A stretch of DNA of 51,767 bases from Flavimaricola sp. Lineage in GTDB: Bacteria > Pseudomonadota > Alphaproteobacteria > Rhodobacterales > Rhodobacteraceae. Shown here piece by piece: positions 31,914-40,902 of this stretch (position 1 is its first letter; every line of letters begins with the position of its first letter). The notes beneath the pieces were generated by a model. The model was not told where the DNA came from and did not search any database. It saw only the letters and a program-made list of their open reading frames with translations. Both the position numbers and the translations under genes were made by a program. The stretch is from assembly GCA_029255105.1 (NCBI GenBank), contig JAQWWH010000024.1, forward strand, positions 1 through 51,767, given 5' to 3'.

Positions 31914-32954
31914 TTACATGTTTTCAGCGCGCCATGCGGAGACTTCTGCATCGACCTCGGCGCGGTCGAAATCGTTGGCCGCACCGATATAGGTGTCGTT
32001 GAGGAAGGTGGTCACGTCCACCATGCTCTCGATGGCGCCGGAAGTCAGCATCCGAGGCTGGATCGCGGTCCAGACATCGGCCTGAAGGTCGCCAAGACGG
32101 GGCGTTGTGGAGATGTTCATCGTCATGACGCCGGTCAGAAGGCTCATGCCTACGGCTTCATTCTCCCACTCTTCTGGCACCGCTTCGCGCAGCATTTCGG
32201 CGACAACATCTGGGTTATCGATCGACACGTAGATGCCTTTGGCCCAGGCCCTGAAAAAGCCTTCCATCGCCTCGCGCTTGGGCTCGATCATCTCGGCGTT
32301 CATCGCAAAGGTATTGGCGGGGCTGGCCAGCAATTCTTCGGGAGTGACCAGTGTCAGCGTGATGTCGGCGGCGGCAAGGGCAGCCCAGTCGTTGATCGAC
32401 CCCACAAGGGCAGACACATTTCCTGTGCTGATCGCAGAGGCCAGGGTCGGTCCGCTTTCACCAAGAACGACGGTGCTGACATCGTCGATCGAATGGCCCG
32501 CTGCCGACATTGCGGCCTGAAGGAAGGCGCGGTCACGGTCGGAGACGAGGCCGACGGTGGTGCCAACGAGGTCGCTCATCGAGGTATAGTCACCGCCTTC
32601 GAGCACCGCGACGCTTTCCGGGGCGTTCTGCATCACCTCGAATACGGTGTTGATGTTGGCGCCCGCCAACATGGCGTTCACAGTCTCGGTCGCATCGAGC
32701 ATCGCCAGATCAGCCTGACCGTTCTGAACGAAGGCAACATAGGGGATCGAGGTGTCGGAGGGCAGCAGGTTGACCTCGACGCCTTCCTCTTCGAAGTAGC
32801 CAAGAGCCTCGGCCACGACGAGTGGGTAGAACACGGTCGAACGCGGCAGCGGGTTGATCATGTTCACCGTCGTCAGGTCCTGAGCGAACCCGACCGTGGG
32901 TATCGCCGTGACCGCAAGAGCGGTGGACAGCATCATGGATTTGAGCATCGTCAT
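31914..32954 (-). CDS. ABC transporter substrate-binding protein, NMT1/THI5-like
   Basis: The 346-residue periplasmic protein has a signal peptide of about 25 residues ending TVGFAQ. Then follow NMINPLPRSTVFYPLVVAEA and LGYFEEEGVEVNLLPSD, typical of the NMT1/THI5/TauA/SsuA group which bind small acids, thiamine precursors or sulfonates. It belongs to the importer encoded by the next three genes, 24 bases upstream of it on the minus strand. The ligand cannot be inferred from the sequence alone. Confidence 0.93.
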   Translation of the reverse strand: MTMLKSMMLSTALAVTAIPTVGFAQDLTTVNMINPLPRSTVFYPLVVAEALGYFEEEGVEVNLLPSDTSIPYVAFVQNGQADLAMLDATETVNAMLAGANINTVFEVMQNAPESVAVLEGGDYTSMSDLVGTTVGLVSDRDRAFLQAAMSAAGHSIDDVSTVVLGESGPTLASAISTGNVSALVGSINDWAALAAADITLTLVTPEELLASPANTFAMNAEMIEPKREAMEGFFRAWAKGIYVSIDNPDVVAEMLREAVPEEWENEAVGMSLLTGVMTMNISTTPRLGDLQADVWTAIQPRMLTSGAIESMVDVTTFLNDTYIGAANDFDRAEVDAEVSAWRAENM

Positions 32955-32978
32955 TTGAAAAACCTCCCAAGGTTCATG

Positions 32979-33833
32979 TTATTGGCCCATCCGCGCGTTC
33001 CACGCGCGAGCCTTTGCGCGGGACGCGGCGGCCCTGCGCGTTTCACGCCGCCAGAACACGATCCGGTCGTCGAGAAATTCCATCGAATAAAACAAGATCA
33101 GCCCGATCAGCGTCATGCTGAGCAATGTCGCCAGCGAGGAGGCCATGTCGAGTTGAAACGAAAAGCGGCTCATCAGCACGCCAACGCCCTCGGTGGCCTG
33201 GCTGAATTCGGCCACGACGGCCCCGATAAGCGCGGTGGTCAGGCCGATTTTCATGCCCGCAAAAAGCAGCGGCAGAGCAGCAGGTACCCGCAGCTTGCGG
33301 AAGATCTGCGCGTTTGAGGCGCCGACCGAGCGAAACAGCTCTTCGCGGTCTTCGTCCCGCTGCAACAGGCCGGTGAGTGTGTTGACGAAAATCGGGAAGA
33401 AGCAGAGCACGGCGGCCAGCGCGATTTTGGAGCCCATGCCATAGCCAAACCACGCGATGATGATCGGTGTCAGCGCGATCCCCGGGGTGACGTTGAGCAC
33501 AATCGCATAGGGCGAGACATAGCGCTTGAACGGGTCGGACAGGGCCGAGCAGACGGCCAAAGAAACCGCCACGCTCGCCCCGATCAGAAAGCCAACCACA
33601 GCTTCTGTCAGGGTGATGAAGAAGTGGTGGTAGATTGTGCCCTTGACGAAATAGAGCTCTGCAATCGCGCCCATGATGGCGGTGGGCCGCGGAATGATGA
33701 TCGACGTGATAAAGCCAAGCCGCACCGCCGCTTCCCAGATCACCAGGATCAGGGCGAATAGGATCAGATGCGGAACAATGCGGAACAGCCGGCTATCAAA
33801 ACGGGTGTCTGTGGTTGATGTGAAATCGGACAT
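32979..33833 (-). CDS. ABC transporter permease (TauC/SsuC-type)
   Basis: A 284-residue inner-membrane permease with six hydrophobic helices, beginning with LILFALILVIWEAAVRLGF. The coupling motif is LFRSVGASNAQIFRKLRVPAALPLLFAGM. It pairs with a second permease 4 bases upstream to form a heterodimer, since both genes belong to one operon. A basic C-terminal tail (RRETRRAAASRAKARAW) faces the cytoplasm. Confidence 0.93.
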   Translation of the reverse strand: MSDFTSTTDTRFDSRLFRIVPHLILFALILVIWEAAVRLGFITSIIIPRPTAIMGAIAELYFVKGTIYHHFFITLTEAVVGFLIGASVAVSLAVCSALSDPFKRYVSPYAIVLNVTPGIALTPIIIAWFGYGMGSKIALAAVLCFFPIFVNTLTGLLQRDEDREELFRSVGASNAQIFRKLRVPAALPLLFAGMKIGLTTALIGAVVAEFSQATEGVGVLMSRFSFQLDMASSLATLLSMTLIGLILFYSMEFLDDRIVFWRRETRRAAASRAKARAWNARMGQ

Positions 33834-33837
33834 GCGA

Positions 33838-34710
33838 TTATTCCCCGACCTGAGCGCCGAACTGGCGGCGGCGGCGGTCGCCGATCCGCTTCATCCCGGC
33901 TTCGTTTTTCCAATAGGCGATATGATGGTCGACCCACTCCATCCCCTTGAAGATCAGGAAGCCCAGGATCGTCAGAGTAAAGATGCAGGCAAAGGATGAG
34001 GCCATATTGAGGTTGCGGGTGTAGACAAGGATCAAAGCGCCCATGCCCTGATCGCGCTGGATGAACTCTGCCACCAGCGCACCGGATAAAGCCGCTGTCA
34101 GGGCAAGCCGTTCACCGGCCATAATGACCGGAATGGCGTCAGGCAGAACCAGCTTGCGCAGCACCTGCATCTTGGTGGCCCGGAGCGAGCGGAACAACTC
34201 GAGCTTGTCCTCGTTCACGTTCACGACGCCAGAGAGAGTATTTATGAACGGAGCGAAGAAGCATACCAGAACGATAATGGCGATCTTTGAGCTTGCCCCA
34301 AACCCCAGAGCCGCGATCAGCAAGGGGGCCACTGCAATCCGCGGTGTCGCCTCAAGCACGATCACATAGGGCTTGAGGAACCGCCGGACCACGGCGTTGA
34401 AGCCGACAAGCGCACCAAGCCCCACGCCGAGGATTGAGCCGCCGATCCAGCCCGCAATCACCAGGCTCATCGTGGCGTAAAGGTTGAACCAGACGTTCCC
34501 GTTCTTGATGTAGATAAGGTAGAACGAGTTGAGGATGCTCGTCGGGCGCGGGTAAAACAGCGGGTCCAGCAGTCCAAGCCGCGCCCCCGCCTCCCACAGA
34601 CCAATGAGGGTGAAGAAGATCAGCGCGTGCAACAGCGTGCGGCGCTGACGCAGGCTGAGCCCGCCGGACCGCGCCGACAGCCCTTCTGTCATGGTGTCCT
34701 GAGCGGCCAT
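33838..34710 (-). CDS. ABC transporter permease (TauC/SsuC-type), second
   Basis: A 290-residue permease with similar topology to its neighbour; the first helix is LHALIFFTLIGLWEAGARLG and the coupling motif is LFRSLRATKMQVLRKLVLPDAIPVIMAG. Two different permeases per importer are less common in the TauABC group than a homodimer. The ATG shares one base with the stop of the ATPase gene (TAATG at 34708-34712), so translation is coupled. Confidence 0.93.
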   Translation of the reverse strand: MAAQDTMTEGLSARSGGLSLRQRRTLLHALIFFTLIGLWEAGARLGLLDPLFYPRPTSILNSFYLIYIKNGNVWFNLYATMSLVIAGWIGGSILGVGLGALVGFNAVVRRFLKPYVIVLEATPRIAVAPLLIAALGFGASSKIAIIVLVCFFAPFINTLSGVVNVNEDKLELFRSLRATKMQVLRKLVLPDAIPVIMAGERLALTAALSGALVAEFIQRDQGMGALILVYTRNLNMASSFACIFTLTILGFLIFKGMEWVDHHIAYWKNEAGMKRIGDRRRRQFGAQVGE

Positions 34711-35504
34711 TAGTGATCTTCCCCAAGAATGTCGCGCACCTGGGCTACAAGCGTATTGAATTCAGGCGATGTCTGGATCGACAGCGGGCGCGGCCGTTCG
34801 AACGGCACGTCCACAATGGAGGCGATCTGGCCCGGACGAGGTGTCATCACAAAGACCTGGTCGGCCAGAAAGATCGCCTCGGCGATGTTGTGGGTCACGA
34901 AGAGGGTCGTGGCCTTTACCTCCCCCACGATGCGCATCAGTTCCACGTTCAAACGCTCGCGGGTGAATTCATCAAGAGCACCGAAAGGTTCGTCGAGCAG
35001 AAGGACATCCGCGCCGGTCTGCAAGAGCCGCGCCAGCGCCACGCGCTGCTGCATGCCGCCCGAAAGCTGCGAGGGGAAGGCAAAGAGAAAATCCTTGAGC
35101 CCCACCATCCGCAACAGATCGGCCGCGTTCTTGCGGTCTGCCTTGGTGACGGTTCCTGCCATTTCCGTCGGCAACAGCACGTTTTCGACGGCGGTGCGCC
35201 ATTCCAGCAGCGTGGCCTTCTGGAACATCATGCCGACGTCCGTGCGCGGGCCGGTCACGTCGCGGCCATGCACCGCCAGTTCGCCATTGGTCCGGTCGAT
35301 CAGCCCGGCGATAAGGCGCAGCAAGGTGGACTTGCCACATCCCGAAGGTCCGACGAGCGACACGAAACTGCCCGGCCGGATTTCGAAATTGGCATCGTTC
35401 AAGGCGACGACAGCCCCTCCTCCAAAGGTCTTGCTCAGCCCCTTTGCGTTGATAACGCTCTTGCCGGCCGCCCCATTGGCCTGGGCTTGAACTGATGCAT
35501 TCAT
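34710..35504 (-). CDS. ABC transporter ATP-binding protein (TauB/SsuB-type)
   Basis: The 264-residue ATPase has Walker A GPSGCGKST at residues 52-60, signature LSGGMQQRVALARLL, Walker B VLLLDEPFGALDEFTRE and switch histidine VTHNIAEA, the pattern of nitrate/sulfonate/taurine importers. It is the first transporter gene after the GntR regulator, 61 bases away, so GntR probably controls the whole run down to 29860. Confidence 0.95.
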   Translation of the reverse strand: MNASVQAQANGAAGKSVINAKGLSKTFGGGAVVALNDANFEIRPGSFVSLVGPSGCGKSTLLRLIAGLIDRTNGELAVHGRDVTGPRTDVGMMFQKATLLEWRTAVENVLLPTEMAGTVTKADRKNAADLLRMVGLKDFLFAFPSQLSGGMQQRVALARLLQTGADVLLLDEPFGALDEFTRERLNVELMRIVGEVKATTLFVTHNIAEAIFLADQVFVMTPRPGQIASIVDVPFERPRPLSIQTSPEFNTLVAQVRDILGEDH

Positions 35505-35565
35505 TTCGCCACGTCTCCCTGGTTTTGTCTTTCAGCCATTGGCCCTGCGGACCGTGACTGTGTGT

Positions 35566-36213
35566 TCATTCCACGATGGGCCGGTTCTCCAGCCCCTTCA
35601 TGATCTGTGTGCGCGAACTGCGGACATGGCGCTGACTGATCCGCGCCGCCTTGGTCGCATCGCGGGCCTGTAGCGCGTCGATCAATGCGCAATGGTCGGC
35701 AAGGGCTGTGCGCATGTCGCCCGACATAGCGCGCAGCCGCTCAAGCGAGACAAGGCAAAGCCGCTCGTAGGCGTCGAGCAGGCGGCGCATCTCGTCGGCC
35801 AGCCTGCGGTTGCCCGAGGCCTGCGCAAGGCCGATGTGAAAGCTGCGGTTGTAGGTGGCAAAGGCGCGGATGTCGCTGACATCGGCCTCGCGGTAGGCGT
35901 CAAGGGCGGCAAGATCGCGGTCTGAAGCCTCGCTCACCATCTTGCGTGCCGCCGCCACTTCGAGGGTTTCGCGCATCTCGAGGATATCGCGCGCATCGGA
36001 TACGGAAATCGGGGTCACCCTGTGGCCGCGACGCGGCTCCGTTTCGACCAGCCCTTCGAACTGAAGCCGCTGAAGCGCATCACGCACCGGCGATTTCGAA
36101 ACCGAATAGCGATCCGCCAGCTCTGACTCGCGCAGTTCCTCACCGGGCTGAAAATCACAGCTCAGGATATCCTGCCGGATCATATCGAGCACCTTGTGGC
36201 GTATCAGGTTCAC
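35566..36213 (-). CDS. GntR-family regulator, FCD (FadR-type) subfamily
   Basis: A 215-residue regulator. The winged helix-turn-helix covers about residues 5-70 (PGEELRESELADRYSVSKSP, then VRDALQRLQFEGLVETEPRR) and the FCD effector domain follows (ARDILEMRETLEVAAARKMV and later the metal-ligand HIGLAQASGNRRLADEM). FadR-type regulators are usually derepressed by an organic acid. I choose GTG 36213 because GAAAGG precedes it and because the palindrome at 36229-36240 would otherwise fall inside the gene; the frame is open to 36243. It likely controls the downstream importer and amidohydrolase genes. Confidence 0.9.
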   Translation of the reverse strand: MNLIRHKVLDMIRQDILSCDFQPGEELRESELADRYSVSKSPVRDALQRLQFEGLVETEPRRGHRVTPISVSDARDILEMRETLEVAAARKMVSEASDRDLAALDAYREADVSDIRAFATYNRSFHIGLAQASGNRRLADEMRRLLDAYERLCLVSLERLRAMSGDMRTALADHCALIDALQARDATKAARISQRHVRSSRTQIMKGLENRPIVE

Positions 36214-36228
36214 CCGGAAGCACCTTTC

Positions 36229-36240
36229 GTGAAATTTCAC
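36229..36240. promoter_or_regulatory. Perfect palindrome GTGAAATTTCAC (GntR operator candidate)
   Basis: A 12-bp perfect palindrome 16 bases before the proposed GntR start. Its position fits autorepression by the GntR protein. Confidence 0.5.
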
Positions 36241-36243
36241 CAA

Positions 36244-36537
36244 ACCTGTGACGACGCATTGATTCGGTCAATCCATCACAGCTGGCCGGGGCAGTCGATT
36301 AGATGATATCCGGTAGTAGAAAATCGGAATACAGTGACGAACAGGATTTCTGATTCAATATTTATTATTCTAAACCAGATGCTTATATCATTTTCTGGCA
36401 GGCAGACTCCGCCAGACACAATGCATAAGGCGCTGCCAGTCACCGTCAATCGTTATGAGGCGAGGCCCCATATCGGGCCACGCCGCACATCATAGATGTC
36501 TATGGATTCGAAATTTCAGTGATGCCGCGACGCGGCG
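36244..36537. other. AT-rich intergenic region before the GntR gene
   Basis: About 290 bases between the metallo-hydrolase gene end and the GntR gene. It is AT-richer than the surroundings (for example around 36300-36400) and probably holds the promoter of the GntR-ABC run. No gene, clear terminator or repeat is recognised. Confidence 0.5.
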
Positions 36538-37434
36538 TCAGGTCCACAATTGATAGGTCGCAGGCGCCCAGCGATAGCTGTCGTTTGTCCGCTCAACATA
36601 CCCGACCGAGGGAAAGGGCATGTGGTGACCGACGACAAGGGTCTGATCGGTCGCGACCATGTCCAGAACCCGCTTGCGGGTCGCCTTGGCCTGTTCCTTG
36701 TCATCGTCGAAACCGACCGGGCTGTCCGGATACGGCAACGAAAAAGCGTAGTGATTGGTCACATCGCCCCAGATCAGGGCGTCCCGCCCGTCCGAGTCGA
36801 CGCGGTACATCATATGTCCCAACGAATGGCCAAAGGCCTCTTCCGCGACAATACCCGAGGCGATGGCATCACCGCCTTTCACATAGGTCAGCCGGTCGGC
36901 CAGAGGCGCTATGAGCCGCAGAAACATCTCGCGGTTCTGGGCCCGTTGCTCGGGGATATTCGCGCCGCTCATCCATTCGTCGAACTCGACCTGCCCAATG
37001 ACATGGCGGGCATTGGGAAAGGCCAGATCGTCGCCCTCCATCACCCCAAGGATGTGGTCGGGGTGCACATGGGTAAAGGCCACGACGTCGATGTCCTCGG
37101 GCGCATAGCCCGCCAGCCCAAGCCTTTCGCGCAACAGCCCCGCCCGTTGGGTCGGCCCGTCGCCCCGCCCGACGGGACCAAAGCCGGTGTCGAACAGGAC
37201 GACCTCGGACCCGGTATTGACGACGGTGGGGACATAGGTGTTTTCAAACATATCATGGGGCAGCCGGGCGGCGGCGGCGATGGCGGCCAGTTCGGCGTCA
37301 TCCTTGTCCATCATGAACGGTGGGCGCAGCGGTTGCCGTATCTGGGCCCCGTCCATGATCGTCATGATTTCGGCCTTGCCCCAGGTAAAGCGGTGGATCG
37401 TCGGGCGGATCGGTCCGGTGGCAGAGTGGCTCAT
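36538..37434 (-). CDS. MBL-fold metallo-hydrolase
   Basis: A 298-residue metallo-beta-lactamase-fold protein. The zinc motif THVHPDHILG is near residue 122, GHSLGHMMYR carries the later histidine and DALIWGDVTNH the bridging aspartate. The FTWGKAEIMTIMDGAQIRQ start resembles the quorum-quenching lactonase-like and esterase-like group. A strong GGAGG lies before ATG 37434. The substrate is unknown. It is separated from its neighbours by moderate gaps and may be its own transcript. Confidence 0.9.
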   Translation of the reverse strand: MSHSATGPIRPTIHRFTWGKAEIMTIMDGAQIRQPLRPPFMMDKDDAELAAIAAAARLPHDMFENTYVPTVVNTGSEVVLFDTGFGPVGRGDGPTQRAGLLRERLGLAGYAPEDIDVVAFTHVHPDHILGVMEGDDLAFPNARHVIGQVEFDEWMSGANIPEQRAQNREMFLRLIAPLADRLTYVKGGDAIASGIVAEEAFGHSLGHMMYRVDSDGRDALIWGDVTNHYAFSLPYPDSPVGFDDDKEQAKATRKRVLDMVATDQTLVVGHHMPFPSVGYVERTNDSYRWAPATYQLWT

Positions 37435-37501
37435 CAGGGCCTCCTTCGGGCTATGGGTCTGGTCAGTTCAAGACGTCTGGGCAAGATGTCACGTCACAAG
37501 G

Positions 37502-38140
37502 TCAGGGCATCGGAACGTCGGTGACGTATTTGGGAACCTGGTAACCGCGCTGCACGGCGGGCCGTTCCGCGATGCGGACATACCAATCCCGGACGTTGGG
37601 ATAGTCGTTCAGATCGACCTGCTGCCATTCAAAACGGGACACCCAGGGCCACATGGCCATATCAGCGATGCTGTAGTCGCCCCGCCCGGTCCCGGCCACG
37701 AAATCGCGGCCCTCAAGCCGGGTGTTGAGCACCCGGTAAAGCCGCTGCGCCTCTTTCGAATACCGCTCTTCGGCGTAGGCCGATTTGCCAGCGTTGTATT
37801 TCACGAAATGATGGACCTGCCCCAGCATCGGCCCAAGGCCACCCATCTGCCACATCAGCCATTCCATCATGCGCCAGTATTCGGCCCCCTCGCAGATGAA
37901 TTGCCCGTGCTTTTGTCCAAGGTAAAGCATGATTGCACCGGTCTCCATCAGTGTCTGGCCAGTCTCCTGGTCAACGATGGCTGGGATGCGGTTATTGGGC
38001 GAAATCTTCAGAAAGTCGGGGGCGAATTGTTCGTCCTTGGAAATGTCGATGGAATGAACCGTGTAAGGCACCCCCAACTCTTCAAGCAGGATAGACACCT
38101 TGCGGCCGTTCGGCGTGGTCCAGGTATACAGATCGATCAT
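37502..38140 (-). CDS. Glutathione S-transferase, Ure2/YfcG-like
   Basis: A 212-residue GST of the nu or Ure2-like class: LYTWTTPNGRKVSILLEELG with the conserved TPNGRKV at about 8-14, NNRIPAIVD with the cis-proline, METGAIMLYL with the glutathione-binding ET, and WMMGGLGP-like QMGGLGPMLGQVHHF. YfcG-type proteins have disulfide-bond reductase activity. A purine-rich GGGGGAGGGGAC precedes ATG 38140. It lies between a metallo-hydrolase and a divergent quinone oxidoreductase. Confidence 0.93.
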   Translation of the reverse strand: MIDLYTWTTPNGRKVSILLEELGVPYTVHSIDISKDEQFAPDFLKISPNNRIPAIVDQETGQTLMETGAIMLYLGQKHGQFICEGAEYWRMMEWLMWQMGGLGPMLGQVHHFVKYNAGKSAYAEERYSKEAQRLYRVLNTRLEGRDFVAGTGRGDYSIADMAMWPWVSRFEWQQVDLNDYPNVRDWYVRIAERPAVQRGYQVPKYVTDVPMP

Positions 38141-38322
38141 AGGTCCCCTCCCCCAGGTTATCGGACTTTAGCCCAGCTTTGCCGCCCTGCCATAGGGGGC
38201 ATCACGGAAATTGATTATGATTTCGGATGGCCAGTATCGAAACAGATGATGATGTCCTCCACCTTGCCTCTGGGCATCCCGACAAGGCGGGCCTAGCTTC
38301 GCCGATAACAGGAGGACCCGCG

Positions 38323-39297
38323 ATGCAAGCGACACGGATCATCATGAAGGCCCAGGGTGGCCCCGAAGTCATGGAAATGGAAGAGATCACCCTTCCCCCG
38401 CCCGGCCCGGGCGAGGTGACACTAGAACAGACGGCCATCGGCCTGAACTTTCTTGATCTCTATCAGCGGTCCGGCGCGATCCCCCTGCCCTTGCCCAGCC
38501 CGCTGGGGATGGAGGCCGCAGGCAAGGTGGTGGCTGTCGGCGAAGGGGTCACTGACCTTACCGTCGGGGACCGGGTCGCCTATGCCGGGGTTCTGGGGTC
38601 CTATGCGACCGCCCGTAACGCGCCCGCCGCCCGGATGGTCAAGATCCCTGACGGGGTGTCGGGCGAGGTTGTCGCAGCCTCCCTCCTCAAGGGACTGACC
38701 GTGTCCTACTTGATGGGCCGCACATACAAGGTGAAGGCCGGCGATCCGGTGCTGTTCTGGGCAGCCTCTGGCGGGGTTGGCCAGATTGCGGGCCAATGGG
38801 GGGCCGATCTGGGTGCCACCATGATCGGTGTGACCGGCGGGGCCGAGAATTGCGCCCTTTTGCGCGACCTTGGCTATGCCTATGCCATCGACCGCACGAC
38901 CGAGGATGTGGCCGCCCGCGTGCGCGAGATCACGGACGGAAAGGGCGTTCCCGTTGTCTATGACAGCGTCGGGGCCGCCAGCTATGAGGCGTCGCTCGAT
39001 TGTCTGGCGCCGCTTGGCATGTTCGTGTCCTTTGGAGCGACGACCGGCCCGGTCCCTCCGATTCCGGCAGGTGTGTTGCAGGCCAAGGGATCGCTTTTCT
39101 TTACCCGCCCGACACTCGTCGACTACATGCGCGCCCGCAGCGATCTGGACCATGCGGCCTCAGAGCTTTTTGACCGTCTCTTGGCCGGTACAGTCCGGGT
39201 GAACGTCAACCACCGCTGGCCCCTGTCCGAGATGGCAGACGCTCATATCGCGCTGCAAAGCGGCCGGACGACCGGGTCCACCGTCCTGTTCCCTTGA
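38323..39297 (+). CDS. Quinone oxidoreductase (zinc-independent MDR family)
   Basis: The 324-residue protein is a zeta-crystallin/Qor-like medium-chain reductase. It has NFLDLYQRSGAIPLPLPSPL, GMEAAGKVVAVGEGV and the NADPH-binding AASGGVGQIAGQW. The cysteine ligands of zinc alcohol dehydrogenases are absent. It reduces quinones or alpha,beta-unsaturated carbonyls with NADPH. ATG 38323 is placed after a clear AGGAGG (38310-38315); the frame open to 38227 is longer but has no ribosome site. Confidence 0.92.
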   Translation: MQATRIIMKAQGGPEVMEMEEITLPPPGPGEVTLEQTAIGLNFLDLYQRSGAIPLPLPSPLGMEAAGKVVAVGEGVTDLTVGDRVAYAGVLGSYATARNAPAARMVKIPDGVSGEVVAASLLKGLTVSYLMGRTYKVKAGDPVLFWAASGGVGQIAGQWGADLGATMIGVTGGAENCALLRDLGYAYAIDRTTEDVAARVREITDGKGVPVVYDSVGAASYEASLDCLAPLGMFVSFGATTGPVPPIPAGVLQAKGSLFFTRPTLVDYMRARSDLDHAASELFDRLLAGTVRVNVNHRWPLSEMADAHIALQSGRTTGSTVLFP

Positions 39298-39301
39298 TGC
39301 C

Positions 39302-40684
39302 ATGACCGGTCTTGACCGTCCCGGCCCGGCCCAAAGCCTTGCCCTGATCGCCGTTGCGGTGGCAGGGACCGGCTGGGTTATGACCGGGCCGGAGGATGTC
39401 CTGACCCGCACCGCCCTGATTTCGGGTGCCGCGATCACTCTATTTGCCGCGCGGGTCCTGCCCGAGGCGATGACGGCGATCCTGACCTTTCTGGCCTTCA
39501 TCGCCTCGGGGCTGATCCCGACGGATCTGGTGTTCTCCGGGTTCTCGGCAGGCGGGTTCTGGCTTTTGTTCGCGGGCATGGTGATGGGGGCGGCGATTTC
39601 GGCGACAGGTCTAGGACGGCAGATTGCCCTACGCCTCTTTGCCCGGTCGGGGACGTCCTATCGGCGGGCGGTGGTGCTTTTGTCAGTCAGCGGAGTGTTG
39701 CTGGGACTTCTGGTGCCTTCGGCCATCCCCCGCGTCGTGGTGCTGGTCCCCATTGCGGCGGCCCTGGCCGAGGCGATGGGCTACCGTCCGGGCAGCCGGG
39801 GGCATGTGGGGCTGGTGATCACGGCGGCCACGGCCACCCTGATGCCGACCTATGCCTTCCTGACAGCCAACCTGCCCGTCATCGTCGAGGCCGGGATGAT
39901 AGAGGCGCTTTATGGCGAGACCCAGCCCTGGGGCGCCCATCTGGTGCAGCAGGCGCCGATAAACCTTGTGCGCTTTGTCGCTGTGGTGGCGATCATGATC
40001 CACTTTGCCCCCGATGATGGCCAGGACGACGGTGGTGACGGGATCGAGGCGCCATCGCCCCTGAACCCGGCCCAGTCCCGACTTCTGGCACTGTTGGGTC
40101 TGGCCATCGCCCTATGGGCCACGGATGTCTGGCATGGCATCGCCCCCGCCTGGGTCGCGCTAAGCGTTGCGGCCCTCGTCCTGTGGCCCGCCCTTGGGGT
40201 GATGAGCCGCGATGCGATGCGCTCGCAAATCGACCTGTCGCCGGCCTTCCTGTTTGCCGGTGTGTTGTGCGTCAGCGCCGCCGCCGAGGCGACGGGGCTG
40301 AGTGCCGCGCTCGCCGATACGCTTGTTCCCATGTTGAAACTGGGGGTCGGCAGCGGGATCGGCGATCTTTATGCCCTGACCGGATTTTCAATCCTGATCT
40401 CGCATCTGACGACTGCACCTGCCGCCCCGGTGATCCTTGTACCGCTCGCGGCCTCAATGTCCGAGGCGACGGGCTGGTCGATTGAGACCCTGTCGATGAT
40501 CCATTCCATTGGCATCGCCTCGACCATCCTGCCTTATCAGGCGCCGCCGCTGATTCTGGCGATGGCGCTTGCCCATATGCCAATCGGGGCGCTGACGCGG
40601 GTCTGCATGCTCTTGGTGCTGGTCGGTCTGACCATCGGCCTGCCGCTGACTTACCTTTGGTGGGGCTGGCTGGGGATGGTCTAG
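39302..40684 (+). CDS. SLC13/DASS-family anion transporter
   Basis: A 460-residue membrane protein with about twelve hydrophobic segments, two similar halves, and the early EAMTAILTFLAFIASGLIP and FSAGGFWLLFAGMVMGAAIS typical of divalent anion:sodium symporters. The canonical SNT motifs are not obvious; TAN in AFLTANLPVIV and LTTAPAAPVILVP occupy similar places. It begins 4 bases after the oxidoreductase gene, so the two are probably one unit importing and processing a carboxylate. Confidence 0.85.
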   Translation: MTGLDRPGPAQSLALIAVAVAGTGWVMTGPEDVLTRTALISGAAITLFAARVLPEAMTAILTFLAFIASGLIPTDLVFSGFSAGGFWLLFAGMVMGAAISATGLGRQIALRLFARSGTSYRRAVVLLSVSGVLLGLLVPSAIPRVVVLVPIAAALAEAMGYRPGSRGHVGLVITAATATLMPTYAFLTANLPVIVEAGMIEALYGETQPWGAHLVQQAPINLVRFVAVVAIMIHFAPDDGQDDGGDGIEAPSPLNPAQSRLLALLGLAIALWATDVWHGIAPAWVALSVAALVLWPALGVMSRDAMRSQIDLSPAFLFAGVLCVSAAAEATGLSAALADTLVPMLKLGVGSGIGDLYALTGFSILISHLTTAPAAPVILVPLAASMSEATGWSIETLSMIHSIGIASTILPYQAPPLILAMALAHMPIGALTRVCMLLVLVGLTIGLPLTYLWWGWLGMV

Positions 40685-40695
40685 CAGCGCCCGGT

Positions 40696-40902
40696 CTAAT
40701 GCGGCTCGCGGCCCCCGCTTTCACGGCCCAGGCTTTCACGACCCCGGTCTTCGGCAATGGCGGGATCGTCATCCTCGGCCACATCGCCGGGGATCGCGTA
40801 GGACCCTGTCAACCAATGGGCCAGATCCACATCCGCGCAGCGCTTGGAACAGAACGGACGATATTCGGCGTCCGTTTTGCGTTTGCAGATCGGGCAGCTC
40901 AC
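40696..40902 (-). CDS. yacG: DNA gyrase inhibitor YacG, zinc-finger protein
   Basis: A 68-residue protein with the YacG zinc site CPIC (Cys3, Cys6) and CSKRC (Cys18, Cys22), followed by the hallmark DLAHWLTGSYAIPGD. In E. coli YacG binds GyrB and inhibits gyrase. The C-terminal tail is acidic then arginine-rich, variable in the family. It overlaps the RNase gene by 4 bases and is the last gene of the infA-maf-RNase-yacG unit. Confidence 0.95.
   Translation of the reverse strand: MSCPICKRKTDAEYRPFCSKRCADVDLAHWLTGSYAIPGDVAEDDDPAIAEDRGRESLGRESGGREPH

Noticed and set aside
31854..33317. 487-codon open frame on the plus strand
   Set aside because: It is antisense to the importer genes, whose signal peptide, membrane helices and motifs are clear. 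The frame is histidine- and glycine-rich low-information sequence typical of antisense GC-rich DNA.
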